Shown: positions 6,179-14,214 of the stretch, piece after piece | How the letters are laid out: each line of letters begins with the position of its first letter | Position numbering within the stretch: the stretch's first letter is position 1 | NCBI GenBank assembly: GCA_015066975.1 | Contig: SVNI01000011.1 | Span: forward strand, 1 to 36,580 | DNA length: 36,580 nucleotides | Origin: Ruminococcus sp. | Lineage (GTDB): Bacteria > Bacillota > Clostridia > Oscillospirales > Ruminococcaceae | Reading direction: 5' to 3' | Notes under the pieces: model-generated | What the model saw: the letters and a program-made list of their open reading frames with translations, nothing else | Told to the model about the DNA's origin: nothing | Database searches by the model: none | Made by a program: the position numbers and the translations under genes

Positions 6179-7321
6179 ATGATTTATCTGGATAATGCCG
6201 CAACAACCAAGCCGGCAGAATCTGTTATCCGCAGGGCAGGGGAGTGCCTGACTGAACATTTCGGCAATCCATCCTCTCTGCATAAATTCGGACTGAATGC
6301 CCAGCTCTGTATGGATGAGGCAAGAAAAATCATTTCCGGCTCGCTGGGTGCTGAACCGGATAATATACTTTTTACTTCCGGAGCAACGGAAAGCAGTAAT
6401 CTTGCTTTGAGAGGTTCGGCTTCGGCCTACGGAAAACGAAAGAAGAAAATCATTACTTCCGCCGTGGAACATGCTTCTGTCCGGAGTACGCTTGATACGC
6501 TGGAACAGCAGGGCTTTGAAGTCATCCGGATTCTGCCGGATGAAAACGGCAGATTTCAGGCAGAGGATTTTATCAGAGCTGTCGATGAAAATACATTCTT
6601 AATCAGCATGATGCTTGTCGAAAACGAAACCGGAAGAATTCTGCCTGTTCCGGAAGTATTCCGGAGAGTACGGAAAAAATATCCGGATGTGATTCTGCAT
6701 TGTGATGCTGTTCAGGCATATATGAAAATTCCGGTTAAGACAAAAGACTTACAGGCGGATTTGATTTCGCTCAGTGCGCACAAGATACACGGTATCAAGG
6801 GCGTGGGCGCATTATATATCCGGAAGGGAGTCCGTCTTACTCCTCTGCTGACCGGCGGAAAGCAGGAAAAATCAATCCGTCCGGGGACGGAATCCGTTCC
6901 GCTGATTGCCGGATTCGGAGAAGCTGTCCGCTTGATGCAGAATACCATTCCGGAACGTCTGGAAGCAGTACAGACCAAAAAAGACTATCTGCTGAATTTG
7001 CTGTCCAATATGCCTGAAATCAGCATCAACAGCGATACGGATAAAAATTACAGTTCGCCGTATATCTTGAACTTTTCCGTCAAAGGCATCCGTTCGGAAA
7101 TTATGCTTCACTATCTGGAGCAGAAAGAAATTTATGTTTCGAGCGGTTCAGCATGTTCCAAAGGCGCAAAAAGCGGAGTCTTATCGGCATATCATGTGCC
7201 GGATAATCTTGCTGACTGCGCTGTCCGCGTGAGCTTCTCGGAAGAAACCAGCTTGCAGGAATTAGATACCCTTGTTCAGGCAATTGCAGAGGGTCAGAAA
7301 AATCTGATTCATAAAAAATAA
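6179..7321 (+). CDS. Cysteine desulfurase (NifS/IscS family)
   Basis: A PLP-dependent class V aminotransferase of 380 residues. It opens with MIYLDNAATT, has the FTSGATESSNLAL cofactor region and VEHASV, the Schiff-base Lys202 in SAHKIHG and the persulfide Cys326 in SSGSACSKG. Family knowledge: it takes sulfur from L-cysteine as an enzyme persulfide and passes it to acceptors. The operon with ThiI two genes downstream resembles the nifZ-thiI pairing of Bacillus, which supplies sulfur for 4-thiouridine in tRNA; that role is inferred from context. An AAAGGA site precedes the ATG. Fe-S cluster supply is the alternative role, but no IscU/SufU gene is nearby. Confidence 0.93.
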   Translation: MIYLDNAATTKPAESVIRRAGECLTEHFGNPSSLHKFGLNAQLCMDEARKIISGSLGAEPDNILFTSGATESSNLALRGSASAYGKRKKKIITSAVEHASVRSTLDTLEQQGFEVIRILPDENGRFQAEDFIRAVDENTFLISMMLVENETGRILPVPEVFRRVRKKYPDVILHCDAVQAYMKIPVKTKDLQADLISLSAHKIHGIKGVGALYIRKGVRLTPLLTGGKQEKSIRPGTESVPLIAGFGEAVRLMQNTIPERLEAVQTKKDYLLNLLSNMPEISINSDTDKNYSSPYILNFSVKGIRSEIMLHYLEQKEIYVSSGSACSKGAKSGVLSAYHVPDNLADCAVRVSFSEETSLQELDTLVQAIAEGQKNLIHKK

Positions 7322-7337
7322 CAGGAGTCATTTTATC

Positions 7338-8132
7338 ATGAATATTCGGAAACAGAATCTTGATAACGGCAATGCATTCGACTGGGGCAGAACGTCTCAG
7401 GATTATGCAAAATACCGTGATATTTATCCGGAAATCTTCTATCAGAAGATTCTGGAAAAAAACATCGGCACAGCCGGACAGAAAGTTCTTGATTTAGGAA
7501 CGGGGACAGGTGTACTTCCGCGGAATCTGTATCAGTACGGCGCAGAATGGACAGGCATCGACATTTCAGAAAATCAGATTGCACAGGCGAAACTGTTATC
7601 GGAACAGCATCACATGAAGATAAACTTTCAGGCAGTTCCGGCGGAAAAAGCCGATTTTCCGGAAAATCATTTCGATGCCGTCACGGCATGTCAGTGTTTC
7701 TGGTATTTCAGTCCGGAAGTGCTCATGCCGGTTCTGAAAAGAATCCTGAAACCGGAGGGCAGATTACTGCTTCTCCAGATGGGATGGCTTCCGTTTGAAG
7801 ATGAACTTGCACTTGCGAGTGAAAATCTGGTATTGAAATACAATCCGCAGTGGACGGGAGCAGGGGAGAAGCGACATCCTGTTTATGTAGATGAAAAAGT
7901 TCTGGAATATACAGAACTTGTCTCTCATGAAGAATTCGCCGTGCAAGTGCCGTTCACGCGCGAATCATGGCACGGCAGAATGAAAGCTTGCAGAGGAGTC
8001 GGTGCATCTCTGTCCGGAACAGCACTTGCTGACTGGGAACAGGAACATCTTGCTATGCTGAAGCAAAATGCCCCCGAACAGTTTGAAATTCTGCACTATA
8101 TCGCAGTGGCAGAATTAAAAATTAAAAAATAA
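7338..8132 (+). CDS. Class I SAM-dependent methyltransferase
   Basis: 264 residues with the Rossmann-fold glycine motif VLDLGTGTG at about residues 50-58, the acidic GIDIS after strand 2 and a post-motif FDAVTACQCFWYF. This is the broad UbiE/methyltransferase-11 type; the substrate is unknown. The start follows AGGAGT in a 16-nt gap after the cysteine desulfurase, and thiI begins 23 nt after its stop, so the three genes form one operon. Sitting between two sulfur-transfer enzymes suggests a tRNA or thiolated-product substrate, but this is only a context argument. Confidence 0.85.
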   Translation: MNIRKQNLDNGNAFDWGRTSQDYAKYRDIYPEIFYQKILEKNIGTAGQKVLDLGTGTGVLPRNLYQYGAEWTGIDISENQIAQAKLLSEQHHMKINFQAVPAEKADFPENHFDAVTACQCFWYFSPEVLMPVLKRILKPEGRLLLLQMGWLPFEDELALASENLVLKYNPQWTGAGEKRHPVYVDEKVLEYTELVSHEEFAVQVPFTRESWHGRMKACRGVGASLSGTALADWEQEHLAMLKQNAPEQFEILHYIAVAELKIKK

Positions 8133-8155
8133 TTCAGAAAGGATTTTATATCATC

Positions 8156-9337
8156 ATGAAAGAAGTTATCTTAGTCAAATACGGAGAAATGGCACTCAAA
8201 GGCCAGAACAAATACAGCTTTGAGGATATTTTATTCAAGAATATCAAATTCCGGCTGAAACCCGTCGGAAAGTTCAAATATAGTTCGGCACAGTCCACTA
8301 TCTATATTGAACCCGATGAGGAGAATATTGATTTGGATGAAGTTATCGAAAAATTAAAGAAAGTATTCGGCATTGCAGCCATCTGCCGTGCCTGCATCTG
8401 TGAAAAAGATTTTGCAGATATTCAGGAAAAGGCTGTCAGCTATCTGAAAGAAACCCTCGAAGATGCCAAGAGCTTTAAAGTCGAAGCTAAACGCGCTGAT
8501 AAGAAATTCCCTATGAAATCTCCTGAAATCTGCATGGAACTGGGCGGTAAAATCTGTGAAGCCTTTCCGGAAATTTCTGTAGATGTTCACAATCCGGAAG
8601 TGACTGTCATTGTAGAAATCCGAGATACAAATGCCTATATTCATGCAGGACGCATTAAAGGTGCTGGCGGTCTGCCTGTGGGTTCGAGCGGAAAAGCACT
8701 GCTGTTGCTTTCAGGAGGCATTGACAGCCCTGTAGCAGGCTACATGATGGCTAAAAGGGGCATTCATATTTCAGCGATTCACTTTGTCAGCCCCCCTTAT
8801 ACATCCGACAGAGCCAGAATCAAGGTAGAACAGCTTTGTCAGAAATTAACGCCTTACTGCGGAGATATTCATTTCTACTGCGTTCCGTTCACGGAAATTC
8901 AGGAAGAACTCAAAAAAAGATGCCCTGAAGAATATTTCACTATCTTAATGCGCAGATTAATGATGATTATCGCACAAGAAATCGCTAAGAAAGAAGAAGC
9001 CCTTGCACTGGTAACAGGGGAGAGCGTCGGTCAGGTAGCCAGCCAGACACTACAGGCAATGGTCTGCACAGATGCCGTGTGCAACTGCCCTGTATTCCGT
9101 CCGCTTATCGGAATGGATAAGACAGAAATCATCGAGATTTCCAGAAAAATCGACACGTTTGATATTTCCGTTCAGCCGTATGAAGACTGCTGTACTGTAT
9201 TCACGCCCCGTCATCCGAAAATCAGACCGCATCTCGAAGATGTCGAAAAAGCACAGGAAAAAGGCAATTTCGATAACATGATTGCAGAAGCTGTCGCCAA
9301 TACGGAACTTAAAATTTTCAAACATGCGGATGCTTGA
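8156..9337 (+). CDS. thiI: tRNA 4-thiouridine synthetase ThiI (short form)
   Basis: 393 residues. An N-terminal ferredoxin-like/THUMP RNA-binding region (about 1-165, starting with VKYGEMALKGQNK) is followed by an ATP pyrophosphatase domain with the PP-loop SGGIDSPVAGYM at about 186 and the GESVGQVASQT segment. There is no C-terminal rhodanese domain, as in Bacillus-type ThiI, and the length matches that class. It adenylates U8 of tRNAs and replaces the oxygen with sulfur from the desulfurase encoded upstream. The promoter of the next operon overlaps its stop codon. Confidence 0.95.
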   Translation: MKEVILVKYGEMALKGQNKYSFEDILFKNIKFRLKPVGKFKYSSAQSTIYIEPDEENIDLDEVIEKLKKVFGIAAICRACICEKDFADIQEKAVSYLKETLEDAKSFKVEAKRADKKFPMKSPEICMELGGKICEAFPEISVDVHNPEVTVIVEIRDTNAYIHAGRIKGAGGLPVGSSGKALLLLSGGIDSPVAGYMMAKRGIHISAIHFVSPPYTSDRARIKVEQLCQKLTPYCGDIHFYCVPFTEIQEELKKRCPEEYFTILMRRLMMIIAQEIAKKEEALALVTGESVGQVASQTLQAMVCTDAVCNCPVFRPLIGMDKTEIIEISRKIDTFDISVQPYEDCCTVFTPRHPKIRPHLEDVEKAQEKGNFDNMIAEAVANTELKIFKHADA

Positions 9338-9362
9338 CATTTGCTGTTTCCTATGCTATACT
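9334..9362 (+). promoter_or_regulatory. Promoter of the sortase operon, inside the thiI stop
   Basis: TTGACA (9334-9339) includes the thiI TGA stop; 17-nt spacer; TATACT at 9357-9362. Confidence 0.85.
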
Positions 9363-9397
9363 TATAGTAAGTAAATAAAATAACAGGTGGTGTATGC

Positions 9398-10597
9398 ATG
9401 GCAGACGAAGAACAGTATGATAAATACAGCGCAGTCAGAGACGCTTTGCAGAAACAAGAGGAAGAACAGAAATCGAAACGCTCTGCCGGAAATTCTCATA
9501 AAAAGAAAACATCCGGCAAAAAAAGCAAATCCAAAAGGAAAAAGAAGAAAAAGCGCAGAACACTCAGTCAGAGAATCGCTGGTCTGTTTCCTCAGCAGGG
9601 TGACAGCGTTTTTGAAGTATTCCGGAAAATGACATTTCTGGCATCTTCTATGGTGTTTATCGTCTGCCTTGCGCTGATTGGCAAATATTTCTGGGAAAAT
9701 CATCAGAATGCTATTGTTGCCGAAGAAACACAGCGAATTCATGACTCAGTAATAGAACCAGAACGAAAGCTTCCGAAAGAAACCACAGAATCCGGCGAAG
9801 AAACAGAAGAACGCTATGAACTTCTGGAGAGTGCCAAAAATCTGCTTGCGGTCAATAAAGACGTTGTCGGTTATATCAGCATTCCGAACGAGCCAAAAAT
9901 CGCGTATCCGGTATTGCAGAGAAAAAATCCGGATGACGGCAATTATTATTATCTAGATAAAAATATCAATCTGGAATATGCCAGAGCCGGTTCTATCTTC
10001 ATGGACTACCGGAATTATTTTGATGATATGGTGGAAAACCTCGACGAGGGCGGAAACCCTGACGGCACTTACAAACGGACGTTTGTAAATTCTCAGAATC
10101 TTGTTATTTACGGGCATAACATGCATGATTATTCCATGTTTGGTGCGCTGAAATATTATACCAACAATGAAACTTATTATGATACGCATCCGATTATTGA
10201 GCTGGAATCGAATTATATGAAATATCAGTACAAAGTATTCGGCATGATTATTGTTGACGTGGAAGACGAAACAGAAACCAAATTCGATTACTGGAATACT
10301 ATTAACTTCAAAGACGAAACGGAATTCTATGATTATGTCAACGAAATCAAACGTCGTACTATCCGGCTGACAGATGTCGATATTCAGTACGGTGACCAGC
10401 TTCTGACATTATCAACCTGCAACAGCACGTTCACGGACGGACGCTTAGTTGTATTTGCACGTCTGCTCCGCGAAAATGAAGATTTGTACGAAGGCTGTAC
10501 CAGTACAGCGAACCCCAATGTAAAGTGGTCAAACAGCTATTATAAATGGCACAAAAATGTCTATGACCCGGATGCAGAGTTTATTCCTTACGGATAA
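9398..10597 (+). CDS. Class B sortase, with long basic cytoplasmic tail
   Basis: 399 residues. Residues 1-75 are highly charged and Lys-rich, one membrane segment follows (about 80-102, FLASSMVFIVCLALIGKYF), and the extracellular sortase barrel covers about 145-360. The catalytic triad is visible: His240 in YGHNMHDYSMFG, Cys341 in LSTCNS and the Arg in VVFARL. FMDYRN and the class B-type pre-barrel helix support class B. Family knowledge: it cleaves a C-terminal sorting signal and joins the protein to a cell-wall amine. AGGTGG lies 7 nt upstream of this ATG. It is followed by a second sortase; no LPxTG- or NPxTG-type substrate is encoded in the window. Confidence 0.9.
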   Translation: MADEEQYDKYSAVRDALQKQEEEQKSKRSAGNSHKKKTSGKKSKSKRKKKKKRRTLSQRIAGLFPQQGDSVFEVFRKMTFLASSMVFIVCLALIGKYFWENHQNAIVAEETQRIHDSVIEPERKLPKETTESGEETEERYELLESAKNLLAVNKDVVGYISIPNEPKIAYPVLQRKNPDDGNYYYLDKNINLEYARAGSIFMDYRNYFDDMVENLDEGGNPDGTYKRTFVNSQNLVIYGHNMHDYSMFGALKYYTNNETYYDTHPIIELESNYMKYQYKVFGMIIVDVEDETETKFDYWNTINFKDETEFYDYVNEIKRRTIRLTDVDIQYGDQLLTLSTCNSTFTDGRLVVFARLLRENEDLYEGCTSTANPNVKWSNSYYKWHKNVYDPDAEFIPYG

Positions 10598-10633
10598 ACT
10601 CTGTATCAAATTCAAATGAAAGAAGGATATCTC

Positions 10634-11485
10634 ATGACTTCAAGAAGAAAAAAAATTATCACAGGTGTATTTTCCGCAGTTCTGCTGACAGCCGTTACTT
10701 CAGCATATTTATTCAGCACAGTAGGTGCAGAAGTAGCGGATGCCCCGGCAGAAAATCCCGCTGTTTCTGCTTCCGGCGAAAAAATCTCCAGCGAAACAGC
10801 AAATCTCACCATTGCACAAGGTCCTTTCGGAACTCCCAACGGCGAAAGCGGTATGTCAAAATCTATGCGCCAGTATAACGGCGATTCTGTCGGCTGGATT
10901 AAAATTCCCGGCACAAAAGTCAATAACCCTCTGGTACAGTGCGAAGACAATGATTTTTATTTATCCATAGGCTTCAATCATCAGCCTTACCGTGCCGGTA
11001 CTGTCTTCATGGACTACCGGAATCTGTTCGGATTCGGTCAGGAAAACTGGTCAGATAATATCCTGCTGTACGGTCATAACATGGCCAATAACGAAATGTT
11101 TGGTTCTCTCAGAAGATACCGTCAGGATTTGACCTATTATCAAGACAATCAGTTTATCGAACTGGATTCCAATTATGAACATGCAACGTATGTTATCTGT
11201 GCTCTGCCTATCACATACGGCGGTGCGGATGCTGACTGGCGTTACTGGGATATGGAAGAATTCAAAGACGAAGAAGAATTCAATACTTATATGAAATATG
11301 CTCGTGACCAAAGTGTTACCAATATCACAAATGTGGATGTCAAATACGGTGATAAGCTCCTGACCCTTTCCACCTGTTATTCTGATGAGGATAACTCCAG
11401 ATTCCTGGTTATTGCAAGGAAACTCCGCGAAGGCGAGACTGCCGAAACTTTTACAAAAACTTCTGAAGTTTCTGAAAATTCTTAA
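10634..11485 (+). CDS. Class B sortase, second copy
   Basis: 283 residues from the ATG at 10634, chosen over 10616 because AGAAGGA lies 6 nt upstream of it. It has a short basic N-terminus, a signal-anchor helix (about 9-28) and a sortase domain with His148 in YGHNMANNEMFG, Cys248 in LSTCYSDED and the Arg in LVIARKL. It shares FMDYRN, WIKIPGTKVNNPLVQ and the catalytic blocks with the upstream sortase, but lacks the long Lys-rich tail, so the pair looks like an old duplication with changed anchoring. It is 36 nt from the upstream gene and in the same operon. The C-terminal Thr/Glu/Ser tail is of unknown use. Confidence 0.9.
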   Translation: MTSRRKKIITGVFSAVLLTAVTSAYLFSTVGAEVADAPAENPAVSASGEKISSETANLTIAQGPFGTPNGESGMSKSMRQYNGDSVGWIKIPGTKVNNPLVQCEDNDFYLSIGFNHQPYRAGTVFMDYRNLFGFGQENWSDNILLYGHNMANNEMFGSLRRYRQDLTYYQDNQFIELDSNYEHATYVICALPITYGGADADWRYWDMEEFKDEEEFNTYMKYARDQSVTNITNVDVKYGDKLLTLSTCYSDEDNSRFLVIARKLREGETAETFTKTSEVSENS

Positions 11486-11505
11486 TCTGAAAGAGGAAAA
11501 CAGAT

Positions 11506-12702
11506 ATGCATTTTCATTTAAAAGCATTTCTCCTGTATTCATTATTATTCACAATCACCGGAAGGCTGAACCTTCCGGTGATTGCTGAAACAGGCGAAAA
11601 ATTAAGCACTGTCGAAATCATCACTAATTCAGAAAATACTGAAAATACAGATTCTTCCGCCATATGGGAGAAAAAAACATTATCCGATTATGAGGATTTT
11701 TCTTTAATTTCCTATCAGACTGTCGAAATTTCCGAAAACAGAGAAGCTGTTCTTGTATCTGACAACAGCAGGGAAGATATTGTCATATCCAATGACCCGA
11801 CACCTTCTGCTGTGAATGTGGAAGATGTTCCGCCGGGAAGCTTTGCTTTTACCACTTACGGCTGGGGGCATTGTGTCGGATTAAGTCAGAACGGCGCGAA
11901 TTTTTATGCTATCTACGGCGGATGGAACTATCAGGATATTTTATTTCATTATTACCCCGGAACAGTTCTCAAAAATACCGAAACCGCTGAAACAGAAATG
12001 ATTACCGTTCAGGGCGTTCCCGGAAATGCCCTCCAGCAGGTCGCCGAAATCGTAAACAGGGAAGTAGGCCCTTCTTTCAGTACCGAAGCCATCAAAGCAC
12101 AGGCTGTAGCCGTTTATACTTACATCAAGTACTACAACAACGACGCTCATGACCTGAAAGGCAAGCCCAATCCTGCACAAAATATTATAGATGCCTGTGC
12201 ATCCGTACTCGGTGAGGCTCTGTATTATAACGATACGTTCGCAATGACCATGTTCGGCGCATCCTGCGGAGACCTGACCGCCGACAGCAATGATATTTTC
12301 TCTATGAATATGCCGTATCTTCGCAGTGTTTCCAGCGATTACGATTCTCAATATGACCCGCATTACGGAGAAGTCAAATATTTCACGGCTGAAGAAGTCA
12401 GAAATATCATTCAGAATGCTTATCATATCACACTTTCTGATAATCCCGAAAACTGGATTCAGATTGTGGAAGGAAACGGCGGTTATGCAAGACAAGTTAT
12501 CATCGACGGTCAGATGACTGTGCGCGGTGATGCATTCCGTTATGAGTTTGAGCTGAAATCTCCAAAGTTCGCTTATGTGTACGCTTCACCGAATGAATCT
12601 GAAGAAGTTGCTGAAGCTCCGCAGGAAATTCCAGAAGAAATTTCATCTTCGGAAGAAGAATTCGCAAATGCAGAAGAACAGCTTCCGGATAATATTCCAT
12701 AA
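11506..12702 (+). CDS. SpoIID/LytB-like protein with permuted motif order
   Basis: 398 residues with an N-terminal hydrophobic secretion signal. GWGHCVGLSQNGAN and ILFHYYPGT occur at about 118-155, before the catalytic-type segment TEAIKAQAVAVYTY (Glu194) and PYLRSVSS. In classical SpoIID/LytB domains the GHGxGMSQ...HYYPG block comes after these, so the domain appears circularly permuted or built from a preceding half-domain. Family knowledge: SpoIID is a lytic transglycosylase acting on stem-peptide-free glycan. The tail (about 363-398) is Glu/Pro-rich. It is the third gene of the sortase operon (20-nt gap; AGAGGAAA upstream). Activity is uncertain because the usual SGG(x)T segment reads SCGDLT. 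Confidence 0.82.
   Translation: MHFHLKAFLLYSLLFTITGRLNLPVIAETGEKLSTVEIITNSENTENTDSSAIWEKKTLSDYEDFSLISYQTVEISENREAVLVSDNSREDIVISNDPTPSAVNVEDVPPGSFAFTTYGWGHCVGLSQNGANFYAIYGGWNYQDILFHYYPGTVLKNTETAETEMITVQGVPGNALQQVAEIVNREVGPSFSTEAIKAQAVAVYTYIKYYNNDAHDLKGKPNPAQNIIDACASVLGEALYYNDTFAMTMFGASCGDLTADSNDIFSMNMPYLRSVSSDYDSQYDPHYGEVKYFTAEEVRNIIQNAYHITLSDNPENWIQIVEGNGGYARQVIIDGQMTVRGDAFRYEFELKSPKFAYVYASPNESEEVAEAPQEIPEEISSSEEEFANAEEQLPDNIP
11553..11583 (+). repeat. Perfect 13-bp hairpin inside the SpoIID-like signal region
   Basis: AATCACCGGAAGG (11553-11565) and its exact complement (11571-11583) flank the loop CTGAA. It lies in coding sequence about 16 codons after the start and has no T-tract. Confidence 0.75.
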
Positions 12703-12743
12703 AAAATTAATCAGAACTGAGGCAATCAGCAAAATGACAAATC

Positions 12744-12850
12744 CGCACTCTGAAAGGTATATTTAAGGCACATTTTCAGAGTGCGCAGATTTTCGCCCTA
12801 AAACTTGCACAAAATTTATATTTGGCGTAAGTTTTAGGGCGAAAATCTGC
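12744..12850. repeat. Double inverted-repeat element upstream of a promoter
   Basis: Two hairpins meet exactly at base 12785. The first has a perfect 12-bp stem (CGCACTCTGAAA, 12744-12755 with 12774-12785, 18-nt loop). The second has a perfect 22-bp stem (12785-12806 with 12829-12850, starting GCAGATTTTCGCCC) that can extend imperfectly into its loop. Neither is followed by a T-tract, and the second ends 3 nt before a -35 box. It may be a MITE/REP-like remnant, a cruciform operator or a structured RNA. Confidence 0.8.
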
Positions 12851-12853
12851 CTC

Positions 12854-12882
12854 TTGACATTTTCCTTTATTTGTGATAGAAT
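12854..12882 (+). promoter_or_regulatory. Promoter of the Thr-rich membrane protein operon
   Basis: TTGACA (12854-12859), 17-nt spacer, TAGAAT (12877-12882). It directly abuts the long inverted repeat. Confidence 0.8.
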
Positions 12883-12947
12883 AAAAATTAAAGTACGCTA
12901 TTTTATTCTATATTATTTTATCGCCAGAAAAAAGGAGAATGTTTATC

Positions 12948-13718
12948 ATGGCACAACAGCATCACAATCGTGATATGGATATTGATGTCCCCGTTGAAAA
13001 CGAATACGAAGAAGCAGAATCTGAATCCGCCATCTCCAGAATCGCTCCCATCTTTTTGATTGCCATTCTGATTGTTGCAATCATTGCTGTACTAGGATTC
13101 GGATTCGTGAACCTTGCAAAACGAAATCCCAGGAACAATACCAATTATATTCAGAACGAAATGCAGACTACTTCTACAACTGTCGCTACAACCGAAGAAG
13201 TTCTCGATTTAGTTACTACCGCCAGACATACAACTGCCAGCATTTCCACAACAACTACGATTTTTGAAGAAGATGATGATTTCTACGAAACAAAAAAATC
13301 AGAAAAATATCGCTATACTACGACTGCATCCAAATCCAGCGAATCCGAAACCATGACAACTGTCACAACTGTCGGCACGGATACCGAATCCGGCAGAAAA
13401 TATACAAATACAGAAAGAGTCAGCACTCTGGAAACAGAAAAAACAACTACTGTTGTGACAGAACGTTCCGTATCGACGACACAGAGATATATCGAAACGG
13501 TCGTTACTACCAGAAAAACAGAAACCTTTCCGGTTGAAACACAAATTCCGGAAACTGCGCCTCCGCTTCCCGTCTATACTGAGCCAGAAGTGATTGAAAC
13601 TTATCCGCCGGAAACTGCTCCGCCGATTGTCATCACCAATCCGCCTGAACCGGAAATTCCGGAAACCGCTCCCCCGCTTCCGGTCTATGTTGAGCCAGAT
13701 GAGGAGTTATCAGCATGA
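12948..13718 (+). CDS. Thr/Pro-rich single-pass membrane protein, function unknown
   Basis: 256 residues from the ATG at 12948 (AAAGGAG 10 nt upstream; the ATG at 12939 is too close to it). An acidic cytoplasmic N-terminus (about 1-33) is followed by one membrane helix (about 34-57, IAPIFLIAILIVAIIAVLGFGFV) and a low-complexity extracellular stalk very rich in Thr, Glu and Ser, as expected for a wall-spanning region. The C-terminus has duplicated units: PETAPPLPVYTEP, then PPETAPPIVITN, then PETAPPLPVYVEP. I recognise no catalytic domain. It overlaps the next gene by 4 nt, so the two are translationally coupled. The layout resembles the proteins at 17429 and 32900, which suggests a family of wall-spanning anchors. 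Confidence 0.75.
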   Translation: MAQQHHNRDMDIDVPVENEYEEAESESAISRIAPIFLIAILIVAIIAVLGFGFVNLAKRNPRNNTNYIQNEMQTTSTTVATTEEVLDLVTTARHTTASISTTTTIFEEDDDFYETKKSEKYRYTTTASKSSESETMTTVTTVGTDTESGRKYTNTERVSTLETEKTTTVVTERSVSTTQRYIETVVTTRKTETFPVETQIPETAPPLPVYTEPEVIETYPPETAPPIVITNPPEPEIPETAPPLPVYVEPDEELSA

Positions 13719-14146
13719 TTTATACAGAACAAACTAAAAAAGCCCTGAAGCTCTGCTTTGAAGCGCATAAAAATCAGGTCGATAAAAGCGGTCTTCCTTA
13801 TGTATTCCATCCGTTTCACTTGGCCGAACAGATGACAACCGAAACAACAATCATCACTGCCCTGCTTCATGATGTTGTCGAAGATACTGATTATACGCTA
13901 GAAGATTTACAGAACATGGGATTTTCGGAAAGCATTATTGAAGCTGTTTCCCTGCTCACACATCCGAAAAGCGGATTTGATTATACAGAATATATTCTGA
14001 AAATCAAATCCAATCCGATTGCAAGAACGGTCAAGCTCGCGGATTTGCGCCATAACAGTGATTTATCAAGATTGGATAACATAGATGAAAAAATTCTGAA
14101 ACGGTTTGAGAAATATCAGAATGCTATCCGGCTCTTAGAAGAATAA
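13715..14146 (+). CDS. Small HD-domain protein, RelA/SpoT-type (p)ppGpp hydrolase-like
   Basis: 143 residues. The metal-site motifs of the SpoT hydrolase/MESH1 fold are in order: FEAHKNQ with YVFHPFHLAEQ, then ALLHDVVEDTDYT (HD plus ED), then VKLADLRHNSDLSR. It is a stand-alone hydrolase domain with no synthetase or TGS domain, the size of a small alarmone hydrolase. Family knowledge: such enzymes remove the 3'-pyrophosphate of (p)ppGpp or act on related nucleotides. The start codon overlaps the upstream stop (ATGA), tying it to the Thr-rich membrane protein. KLADLRHN replaces the commoner KLADRLHN, so substrate identity should be treated as likely, not certain. Confidence 0.85.
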   Translation: MIYTEQTKKALKLCFEAHKNQVDKSGLPYVFHPFHLAEQMTTETTIITALLHDVVEDTDYTLEDLQNMGFSESIIEAVSLLTHPKSGFDYTEYILKIKSNPIARTVKLADLRHNSDLSRLDNIDEKILKRFEKYQNAIRLLEE

Positions 14147-14151
14147 TTAAA

Positions 14152-14184
14152 AAAACAGCTCTCTGAAAAGAGTGCTGTTTTTTT
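14152..14184. terminator. Bidirectional terminator
   Basis: AAACAGC-T-CTCT pairs with AGAG-T-GCTGTTT around a GAAA loop, with seven T after it on the plus strand and a matching A-run before it for the minus strand. It separates convergent genes. Confidence 0.85.
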
Positions 14185-14214
14185 GTTGATTATGACGAAA
14201 ACTAAAGTGTTTTC

